Position numbers and translations under genes: made by a program. The notes under the pieces are model-generated. The model had not been told where the DNA came from. It made no database searches and saw only the letters and a list, made by a program, of their open reading frames with translations. DNA of 5,029 nt, from assembly GCA_005883865.1 (NCBI GenBank), contig VBAO01000036.1:8376-13404 (forward strand), in the 5' to 3' direction. This stretch comes from Candidatus Segetimicrobium genomatis (GTDB lineage Bacteria; Sysuimicrobiota; Sysuimicrobiia; Sysuimicrobiales; Segetimicrobiaceae). Positions 1 through 5,029 of the stretch are shown piece after piece (position 1 is the stretch's first letter; every line of letters starts with the position of its first letter).

Positions 1-1
1 C

Positions 2-892
2 CTTCCGGCCGCAATCTCCCTCGCCCAGCACCTCCGATCGCGCCTCGTGCTCCTCCACGTCATGGAGCGCTCCGCTCCGACGACCGTCCACGGGGAGCGG
101 CACCTGACCGCCGTGGCGGAGGCGGAGGCGTACCTCGCGGCGGTCGCGTCCCGCTGTCCGCCCGGGCTTCCGGTGGACCGCCATGTCCACCCGAACGAAG
201 AAGGGGACGTGGCTAGGAGCATCATCGAGCATGCCGCCGACCTCGGGGCCGGTCTGATCATCCTCTCCACCCACGGCAGGGGAGGAGCACGGCGGGTGCT
301 CTTCGGCAGCGTGGCCCAGCAGGTGCTCCGGGGCGGCACGCGCCCCGTGCTGCTCAACCGGCCGCCCGATGCCGGCACGCCCGGGGAGGCCCGCGCGGGG
401 CAGGCCGGCGCCTGGGAGCTCGCGCGGGTGCTGGTCCCCCTTGATGGAAGCCCGTCTTCGGAGGATGCCCTTCCCATGGCGGTCGCGCTGGCAGGCGCCT
501 ACGGGGCGGAAGTGCACCTGCTTCGCATCGTGCCGACGCTCCAGACGATCCCGGGCGAGCGGGCGAGCACCGCCCGGCTGGTCCCCACGGCCACCCAGGT
601 GTCCCTGGAGATCGAAGAAGAGGAGGCCGGGAGGGCGTTGGAGGCCATCGCGTCCATGATCCGGGCGCAGGGGGTTCAGGCCCGGCCCGCGGTCGGGCGG
701 GGGGAGCCGGCCCAGGGTGTCCTGGAAGGGGCGCTCCGATTGAATGCGGACCTCGTGATCATGGCCACCCACGGGCGAACCGGCCTCGACGCCGTTCTCT
801 CCGGAAGCGTCGCGTCGCGAATCGCCGCGAAGTTCCCGCGCCCGCTGCTCTTGGTCCGCTCGGCGCGGTCGGACGACGGCGGAATGTCCTGA
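2..892 (+). CDS. Tandem-domain universal stress protein (UspA family), 5'-partial
   Basis: This cytosolic stress protein has two Usp domains in tandem. The reading frame is open from base 2 and already shows Usp-like sequence there (LAQHLRSRLVLLHVME), so the true start lies upstream; the GTG at 47 and ATG at 62 are probably internal. The first domain lacks its N-terminal strand and ends with THG (269-277) followed nine residues later by GS (305-310). The second begins at VLVPLDGSP (about 428-454) and ends with ATHG (764-775), nine residues, then GS (803-808). This is the G-x2-G-x9-G(S/T) nucleotide-loop pattern of ATP-binding Usp proteins, except that the first glycine is Ser in domain 1 and Ala in domain 2, a common variant. 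The stop is TGA at 890-892. Family membership is clear. Ligand binding and the specific stress role are inference. The 366-bp gap and separate promoter downstream argue against co-transcription with prkA. Confidence 0.93.
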   Translation, partial: LPAAISLAQHLRSRLVLLHVMERSAPTTVHGERHLTAVAEAEAYLAAVASRCPPGLPVDRHVHPNEEGDVARSIIEHAADLGAGLIILSTHGRGGARRVLFGSVAQQVLRGGTRPVLLNRPPDAGTPGEARAGQAGAWELARVLVPLDGSPSSEDALPMAVALAGAYGAEVHLLRIVPTLQTIPGERASTARLVPTATQVSLEIEEEEAGRALEAIASMIRAQGVQARPAVGRGEPAQGVLEGALRLNADLVIMATHGRTGLDAVLSGSVASRIAAKFPRPLLLVRSARSDDGGMS

Positions 893-903
893 CCGTCGCG
901 CCG
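887..903 (+). repeat. 17-bp direct repeat, copy 1 (usp stop codon)
   Basis: TCCTGACCGTCGCGCCG is identical to 4612-4628. This copy covers the last sense codon and stop of the usp gene and the first bases after it. Flanking bases on both sides differ between the two copies, so identity is limited to 17 bp. Confidence 0.6.
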
Positions 904-955
904 CCCCCCTCCCTCAGTCCGCAAGGAACCGAGGCCCACCTCCCGGCGCTCTGAT

Positions 956-984
956 TTGACAGGGTTCCCGGGTGGGGCTATACT
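956..984 (+). promoter_or_regulatory. Sigma70-type promoter upstream of the prkA leader
   Basis: TTGACA at 956-961 and TATACT at 979-984 are separated by exactly 17 bp, matching the -35 consensus in all six positions and the -10 in five of six. Transcription would start near 991. The base before the -10 is C, giving CTATACT, which is also the -10 form favoured by the stationary-phase sigma factor RpoS in proteobacteria; E. coli yeaGH is known to be RpoS-dependent. Whether this organism has RpoS is unknown. The promoter sits 64 bp after the usp stop and about 270 bp before prkA. Confidence 0.8.
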
Positions 985-990
985 CGGTTC

Positions 991-1151
991 AAAGTTCGCC
1001 GCCTTGGACACGAAGACGTAGCAGGCATCGGCGCATTCAACCTAGCAGCGGGAGACAGCGCCACCGGAACCAGTTGATGGCAACAAGGCGCGGCGAAAAT
1101 GAGGGACCCAGGGGGGAAGCCGTTAATCCCCGCGCTGGGTTCTTCTGTTTT
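991..1151 (+). ncRNA. Candidate structured leader RNA or small RNA, unassigned class
   Basis: A strong helix begins about five bases after the predicted start. TTCGCCGCCTTG (995-1006) pairs with CAAGGCGCGGCGAA (1084-1097), giving 12 base pairs with one 2-nt bulge (1089-1090). It encloses about 77 nt with further possible helices: GGCGC 1030-1034 with GCGCC 1058-1062, and CATC 1026-1029 with GATG 1076-1079. The latter competes with a small GTTG/CAAC hairpin (1073-1084) that also competes for C1084 at the top of the closing helix. A terminator-like hairpin follows at 1106-1140. The order of promoter, closed multi-helix domain and hairpin with T-rich tail is that of a riboswitch or attenuator, or of a free-standing sRNA of about 160 nt. 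I compared it from memory with c-di-GMP, c-di-AMP, cobalamin, SAM, TPP, FMN, guanidine, fluoride and ZTP consensus sequences and found no match, so no ligand is proposed. Confidence 0.42.
1106..1151 (+). terminator. Terminator or attenuator-like hairpin in the prkA leader
   Basis: ACCCAG (1106-1111) pairs with CTGGGT (1135-1140). Inside it, GGGG of the 1111-1116 G run can pair with CCCC (1128-1131) around a loop containing AAGCCGTTAAT. The stem is followed at once by a T-rich tail, TTCTTCTGTTTT (1140-1151). It resembles an intrinsic terminator with an imperfect U tract. It lies after the promoter and about 107 bp before the prkA start, so if active it would attenuate prkA transcription or end a small RNA. 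Activity is inferred from shape only. Confidence 0.45.
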
Positions 1152-1258
1152 GTGCCGGGGTCGCCCATGGCTCGATCGAGGGTGTCTGGGGTATTGATAA
1201 GAGTGGAGACGAATCAGGGCGGTCGCTGCCGCGTACATCGGACAAAGGATGGCCAAGC
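1152..1258 (+). other. Distal part of the prkA 5' leader
   Basis: Between the terminator-like hairpin and prkA I see little beyond a 10-bp palindrome, CTCGATCGAG (1171-1180), and a short possible GCGG/CCGC hairpin (1219-1232) just upstream of the ribosome binding site. No second convincing promoter is visible: TTGATA at 1194-1199 lacks a -10 box at the right distance. If the hairpin upstream terminates fully, prkA would need a promoter I cannot see here. Confidence 0.35.
1244..1249 (+). promoter_or_regulatory. Ribosome binding site of prkA
   Basis: AAAGGA lies 9 nt before the ATG at 1259. This supports that start over any in-frame alternative downstream, and the encoded N-terminus aligns with the start of the PrkA conserved region. 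Confidence 0.75.
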
Positions 1259-2935
1259 ATGAGCATCGTCACGAGCAGCATCGATACCATCGGAGCATAC
1301 CTCACCGCGAGCCAGCGCGACCCGCGTCTGGGCCGGACCACGCTGCACTACATCGGTGACATGATCGACTACTTCGGCAAAGCCAAGGTCTTCGAAGGCA
1401 TCTACGGGATGGACCGGCAGCTCGACGACATCATGGCGTTCTTCAAGGGATACGCCATGAGCATGGAGCGCCGGCTGCTCCTGCTGGTGGGCCCGCAGGG
1501 CTCCGGCAAGTCGATGACCGTGGACAAGCTCAAGCGGCGGCTCGAGGAGTACTCGCACAAACCCGATGGGGTGTTGTACTCGGTCGAGGGGTGCCCGTTC
1601 CACCAGCATCCCTTCGACCTGATCCCTCCGGACGTGCGCGAAGAGAAGGGCGTCTGGTGGCACGAGGAAGCGGTCCCCTGTCCTGTGTGTGAACGGGCGA
1701 TCGCCTCGCGCGGGGACTGGCGCGCCATGCCGATCCAGCAGATCTTCATCTCGGCGCGCGACAAGGTCGGGGTGGCCAAGCATACCCCGACCGACCTGCG
1801 CCGGGAAGACATCACCAACTTCGTCGGCAACATCAACTTCGCCATGCTGAAAGAGCGGGGGTCGACCTACGACCCCGACGCGTACGACTTCGAGGGCAAG
1901 GTGATCTGGGCCAACCGCGGGATCCTGGACTGGACCGAGGTGTTCAAGAGCCGCCGTCAGCTCCTCTCGTTGCTGCTGGAGTTGATCCAGTCCAAGCGCA
2001 TCGATCTGGCGAATTTCCCGACGGTCCACGTCGACGAGGTCGTCATCGGCCACACGAACTACCCCGAGTACAACGTCTTCCTCGCCGAGGACATCATGGA
2101 GCCCCTCCGGGGGCGGATCCACAAGGTGGACTTCCCCTACAACGTCGACGTCCAGGGCGAGATGCGGATCTACCGTTCGCTCGTGGAGCGCGCCAACCAG
2201 GTCCGCGCCGAGGCCAAGCACATCCCGCAGGATGTGTTCGAGCTGGCGGCCGCCTACGCGGTCCGAACCCGCCAGGAGTCCCAGGGCCTGCGGGGGCTGT
2301 CGCCTCGGTTCTTCGAGGACGCGTTTTCGCTCGCCTACACGCGCGCCGGCGCGTGCCTCGACCTGGAGGTCATGACCGAGTCGATCGAGCGGACGTTCGA
2401 GCACCAGTCGATCAAGGACCTGAACCAGAAGGATCTCCTGAAAGTGTTCGAGGAGACCAAGGTCGATTTCGTCAACAAGAAGGTGGACCAGATCGTCGGG
2501 GACATCGTCCCCACGCACTTCTACGATTACGGCCAAAACCTGTATCTGAACTATCTGGACGCCGCCGCCCGCAACGTCCTCGGCGAGCAGCTCGCGGACA
2601 GCGAGAAGGAATTGGTCGACGAAGTGGAGGGGGCGCTGGTCCAGAAGCGCCAGATCAGCCGCCAGGGCCGGGTCGCGTTCGAGAACGTGCTGGTGGAGCG
2701 CCGGGACGAGCTCCGGCGAATGAGCTACCGCGACCACGAGCACCTGCGGGGCGCGATCAACGAGATCGTCTTCAACAAGATCAAGAACTGCCTGCGCCTG
2801 TACGAGAAGACCGAGGAGATGGACGCCAAGAGCCGCGAGCTCCTCGACGTGCTCCAGCGGAGCGCCGTAGAGGAACACGGCTACTGCCAGCACTGTGCCC
2901 GGGCGTTGTTCAAAGTCATCGGGAGGAGCTTCTAG
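1259..2935 (+). CDS. prkA: PrkA family AAA+ serine protein kinase (YeaG homologue)
   Basis: This cytosolic AAA+ ATPase has a C-terminal kinase-like region. The Walker A motif GPQGSGKS is at residues 78-85. A Walker B-like segment follows at ANRGILDWTE (218-227), and VIGHTN (262-267) matches the sensor-like VAHTN/LAHSN of PrkA/YeaG. SQGLRGLSPRF and the final LDVLQRSAVEEHGY align with B. subtilis PrkA DEGMSGIDPRY and its C-terminal INEVVARLIDEHGY. At 558 aa it is shorter than the usual 630-645. The loss is mainly at the N-terminus and in a roughly 30-residue segment that B. subtilis and E. coli carry just before the G(L/M)xG(L/I) motif. Cysteines occur at 112, in CPVC (141-144) and in CQHC (543-546). 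E. coli YeaG has reported kinase activity and a role in nitrogen starvation; B. subtilis PrkA is tied to sporulation and has also been reported as an ATP-dependent protease. Substrate and true activity here are unknown. It is first in an operon with yeaH and spoVR. Confidence 0.95.
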   Translation: MSIVTSSIDTIGAYLTASQRDPRLGRTTLHYIGDMIDYFGKAKVFEGIYGMDRQLDDIMAFFKGYAMSMERRLLLLVGPQGSGKSMTVDKLKRRLEEYSHKPDGVLYSVEGCPFHQHPFDLIPPDVREEKGVWWHEEAVPCPVCERAIASRGDWRAMPIQQIFISARDKVGVAKHTPTDLRREDITNFVGNINFAMLKERGSTYDPDAYDFEGKVIWANRGILDWTEVFKSRRQLLSLLLELIQSKRIDLANFPTVHVDEVVIGHTNYPEYNVFLAEDIMEPLRGRIHKVDFPYNVDVQGEMRIYRSLVERANQVRAEAKHIPQDVFELAAAYAVRTRQESQGLRGLSPRFFEDAFSLAYTRAGACLDLEVMTESIERTFEHQSIKDLNQKDLLKVFEETKVDFVNKKVDQIVGDIVPTHFYDYGQNLYLNYLDAAARNVLGEQLADSEKELVDEVEGALVQKRQISRQGRVAFENVLVERRDELRRMSYRDHEHLRGAINEIVFNKIKNCLRLYEKTEEMDAKSRELLDVLQRSAVEEHGYCQHCARALFKVIGRSF

Positions 2936-2994
2936 CCCGGGCGGGAGCCGCGCGCGGGTCGGGCGCGGCGCAGAGGGCCGGGGGACTATCCGGG

Positions 2995-4146
2995 ATGAGG
3001 ATTCATCGGGGGCGGATCGCCCAGCACAAGCACGACCAGCATCTGCGGGAGTATCTCAAGCAGAACCTCAACGAGCTCATTCAACAGAAGGAACTCATCA
3101 TCGACGGGAAGGTGAAAACCCAGATCGCCACGCTGGACCTCCCCACCCTGAAGTTTGCGGAGGAGGTCCAGTACCTCGCCCAGGGCGCCGGGAGCGGCGG
3201 GGCCGGCAGCGGCGCCGGCGGCGGGGCGGGGGACGACCGGGTCCAGGCGCTCGGCGGGCTCCTGGGCGGCGATCACCACGGCAAGGAACTGCGGGTGGAA
3301 CTGGATTTCGACGAGTTCGTCAAGCTGGCGCAGGAGGTGCTGCTCGACGAACTGGAGCTGCCGACGTTCCACGAGCCCGCGCGGCACGGCGAGGTGGAGA
3401 GCCAGGACATCCCGGAACTGGACGACCTCGACCGGATCGGGATCCGGGCGGACCTCAACCTGGAAGAGACCATGACGCAGAGCCTGCTCCGGAACGCCCG
3501 CGAGCGCGGGGTCCTGGACTACGACGTCGACGTCCGGCACGACGCCTGGTACTTCGTCGAGGATCCCACGACCTTCAAGAACAACCGCTCGGTGGAGGTG
3601 TACGTCCTGGACGTCTCCGGGTCGATGCGGGGCGAGTATCTCTCGCTGGTCCGCAAGACGATCTTCATCCTGTGGCACTACCTCGAGCGCCGGTACCCCA
3701 CCAACCTGAGGCGGTACGTGGTGTTCCAGGACGTCGCCGAGGAAAAGACCCGGGACGAGTTCTTCTGCGTGGAGTCGAGCGGGGGCACGCACATCAGCAC
3801 CGGCTTCGAGAAGGCGATCGAGTTGCTGGAGGGGGCCCGGGAGTACGACAAGTTCCTCTTCATGTTCACCGACGGGGAAACCAGTTCCGGGGACTTCGAC
3901 CTGGCGAAGAAGCGGTTCGAGGAGGCACGCGCCGCGTTCGACCTGGTCATTTACTGCCACGTCAACCCGGGCGGGCGGGGGATCGGCGGGTTCAGCGAAT
4001 ACGTCCACGAGACCGCCAAGGCCCAGGACGGCGCCGCCTTTGCCAACCTCATGGATCTCGAGACGATCCGCGCGGCGATGAAGGAGTTCCTGGCGTTCTT
4101 CGACGCCCAGGCCGCGCGGCGATACACGCCGGCGCAGAAGCGGTAA
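2995..4146 (+). CDS. yeaH: YeaH/YhbH family protein (DUF444, UPF0229) with VWA-like domain
   Basis: This 383-aa cytosolic protein is the usual partner of PrkA (B. subtilis YhbH about 392 aa, E. coli YeaH about 427). An N-terminal basic/helical segment is followed by a glycine-rich linker (residues 64-79), a feature B. subtilis YhbH shares. Next is the family segment ending ELELPTF, then a VWA-like fold. MIDAS metal-site residues are visible: DVSGSM (206-211, giving DxSxS), T265 in SGGTHIS and D293 in FTDGE. These suggest divalent-metal-dependent protein binding, as in other VWA domains; the partner is presumably PrkA or its targets (inference). The frame is open far upstream, but that stretch is compositionally biased overlap with prkA. 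The ATG at 2995 is preceded by GGGGGA (2980-2985, 9 nt spacing) and starts family-like sequence. The gene begins 59 bp after prkA and ends 14 bp before spoVR, consistent with co-transcription. Confidence 0.93.
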   Translation: MRIHRGRIAQHKHDQHLREYLKQNLNELIQQKELIIDGKVKTQIATLDLPTLKFAEEVQYLAQGAGSGGAGSGAGGGAGDDRVQALGGLLGGDHHGKELRVELDFDEFVKLAQEVLLDELELPTFHEPARHGEVESQDIPELDDLDRIGIRADLNLEETMTQSLLRNARERGVLDYDVDVRHDAWYFVEDPTTFKNNRSVEVYVLDVSGSMRGEYLSLVRKTIFILWHYLERRYPTNLRRYVVFQDVAEEKTRDEFFCVESSGGTHISTGFEKAIELLEGAREYDKFLFMFTDGETSSGDFDLAKKRFEEARAAFDLVIYCHVNPGGRGIGGFSEYVHETAKAQDGAAFANLMDLETIRAAMKEFLAFFDAQAARRYTPAQKR

Positions 4147-4148
4147 CC

Positions 4149-4156
4149 GGGAGAGG
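4149..4156 (+). promoter_or_regulatory. Ribosome binding site of spoVR
   Basis: GGGAGAGG lies in the 14-bp gap between yeaH and spoVR, with its GGAG core 7 nt before the ATG at 4161. It fixes the spoVR start and indicates independent translation initiation within the operon. Confidence 0.7.
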
Positions 4157-4160
4157 CGCC

Positions 4161-5029
4161 ATGATCGGCGAGTATCAGACGGTCATCCGGGAGCTCGAGG
4201 GCCTGGCCCACGATCGCGGGCTGGAGTTCGACCCCGTGGTCTTCCAGATCACCGACAGCGATGATCTCGCGCAGGTGGCCAGCATGGGCCTCCCCAACCG
4301 GTTCATGCACTGGTATTGGGGCGGCACCTACAAAGAACTGGTCATGCAGCAGACCAAGGAAGTGTTCAGCATCCTCGAACTGGTGCTCAACACGACCCCG
4401 TCGCACGCGTTCCTGAGGAGCACCAACTCCTACCTGCAGAACGTGCTGGTGATCGCCCACGTGCTCGGGCACGCGGACTTCTTCGCCAACAACCACTGGT
4501 ACCAGAAGTCTAACAAGAACATGCTGAACATCGCGGAGCAGCACGCCCGTCAGATCCGCGCCTACGAAGCCCAGCACGGCCGCGAGCGGGTGGAGAAGCT
4601 ACTCGACGCCCTCCTGACCGTCGCGCCGTCGGTGGCCGCTCGAGGAGTTCGAGCGGGTCCTGCTCGAGGCGATCCGGGGCGAAGCCGAGTACTTCGACCT
4701 CATCCAGCGGACCCACATCATCAACGAGGGGTGGGCGACGTTCGTCGAGGCGGAGCTCCTCAACCGCCTGCTCAGCGCGAAGGAATGGGCGAGCATCTCG
4801 GTGCAGCTCTGCAACCGGCCGGCGCCGTACACCATCGGCTACACGCTGTTCGCCCACGTCCGGGATCAGGATGGGTTCGACCGGGCGCTCGAGCTCCGCC
4901 GGTTCTACGAAGACGTGAGTCTGATCGATGAGGCGCTCACCGAGGAGCTGGTGCGCCGGCTCGACATCTTCGTGTACGACGCGAAGGAAAAGCAGAAGAG
5001 CTACGACCTCCAGAAGGTCAAGGAGATGC
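4161..5029 (+). CDS. spoVR: SpoVR family protein (YcgB homologue), apparent frameshift, 3'-partial
   Basis: Residues 1-156 or so are clearly SpoVR: LPNRFMHWYWGGTYKE corresponds to MPTRFSHWSFGKTFHK in B. subtilis, and IAHVLGHADFFANN (H100, H104) to IVAHVLAHCDFFKNN. After LLDALLTVAPSV the frame turns into arginine/proline-rich nonsense and stops at 4929-4931, which would give 256 aa. The family sequence resumes one base later, in the frame whose codons include 4639-4641: LEEFERVLLEAIRGEAEYF, then the hallmark NEGWA (4723-4737), open to the window end. The lesion is an extra base, or a loss of 3n+2 bases, between about 4617 and 4641. B. subtilis SpoVR has some 75 residues between the matching segments, so a larger deletion is possible. 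The protein is implicated in spore cortex formation in Bacillus and is conserved in non-sporulating bacteria; its biochemical activity is unknown. It may be a real pseudogene or a sequencing/assembly error. Confidence 0.88.
4612..4628 (+). repeat. 17-bp direct repeat, copy 2 (spoVR frameshift region)
   Basis: This is identical to 887-903 and in the same orientation. It lies in codons for the LLTVAP segment of spoVR, immediately before or within the zone where the reading frame is lost. It may be chance similarity in GC-rich DNA. Confidence 0.6.
4617..4641 (+). other. Frameshift site in spoVR
   Basis: Up to about 4637 the original frame reads LLTVAPSVA. From 4639 the frame one base later reads LEEFERV and continues as authentic SpoVR. 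The downstream frame is therefore displaced by +1, which fits one inserted base or a deletion of 3n+2 bases. The segment is GC-rich and contains most of one copy of a 17-bp repeat (4612-4628) also found at 887-903. Confidence 0.8.

Noticed and set aside
893..955. Possible terminator after usp
   Set aside because: I looked for an inverted repeat followed by a T run and found only C-rich sequence without a convincing stem.
1214..2893. Long open frame on the - strand, 559 codons, mirroring prkA
   Set aside because: It is a composition shadow of a GC-rich gene: the translation is a leucine/valine/aspartate-rich string with no recognisable domain, while the + strand clearly encodes PrkA.
2353..2994. 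N-terminal extension of yeaH into prkA
   Set aside because: The frame is open, but the translation is proline/arginine/glycine-rich noise, prkA occupies the region, and a good start with ribosome binding site exists at 2995.
2986..4008. Open frame on the - strand opposite yeaH
   Set aside because: It is low-complexity and biased, with no motifs, and the opposite strand carries a complete DUF444 protein with MIDAS residues.
2895..4160. N-terminal extension of spoVR through yeaH
   Set aside because: The extra residues are arginine/proline/glycine-rich and unlike SpoVR. The ATG at 4161 has a clear ribosome binding site and begins the family sequence.
3951..4577. Open frame on the - strand over the yeaH-spoVR junction
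   Set aside because: It has no domain, and both + strand genes are supported by family motifs.
1..5029. tRNA, rRNA, CRISPR, insertion sequence or prophage content
   Set aside because: I saw no such sequences, no repeat-spacer periodicity and no terminal inverted repeats.

Overview
The window is high-GC bacterial DNA, roughly two thirds G+C by eye. All supported genes are on the + strand. It holds the end of a tandem universal stress protein gene, then a 366-bp gap with a strong promoter and a structured leader, then the conserved three-gene stress cluster prkA (yeaG) - yeaH (yhbH) - spoVR (ycgB). The cluster is widespread in bacteria, so it does not fix the taxon. GC content, codon choice and the compact, divergent proteins suggest a soil or sediment lineage such as Methylomirabilota/Rokubacteria, a deltaproteobacterium or another poorly cultured phylum. 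That is a guess, not something the sequence proves.

Layout. 1-892: two-domain UspA-type protein, with its 5' end outside the window. 893-1258: intergenic region with a near-perfect sigma70-type promoter (TTGACA, 17 bp, TATACT; 956-984), a predicted start near 991, a 12-bp helix closing a domain of about 100 nt (995-1097), and a terminator-like hairpin with a T-rich tail (1106-1151). The prkA ribosome binding site is at 1244-1249. 1259-2935: PrkA, 558 aa. 2995-4146: YeaH/DUF444, 383 aa, with a VWA-like MIDAS motif set. 4161-5029: SpoVR, which runs off the window and carries an apparent frameshift near 4617-4641.

The three cluster genes are spaced 59 bp and 14 bp apart and read as one operon. 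By family knowledge, PrkA is an AAA+ ATPase with a proposed serine kinase (or protease) activity. YeaH is a VWA-like partner protein and SpoVR is a conserved protein of unclear biochemistry. Together they are linked to stationary phase, nitrogen starvation or sporulation. The Usp gene next door fits a stress theme but appears to be a separate transcription unit.

The points most worth checking are the structured leader with its terminator-like hairpin before prkA, the frameshift in spoVR, and an exact 17-bp direct repeat with one copy at the usp stop codon and the other at the spoVR frameshift.
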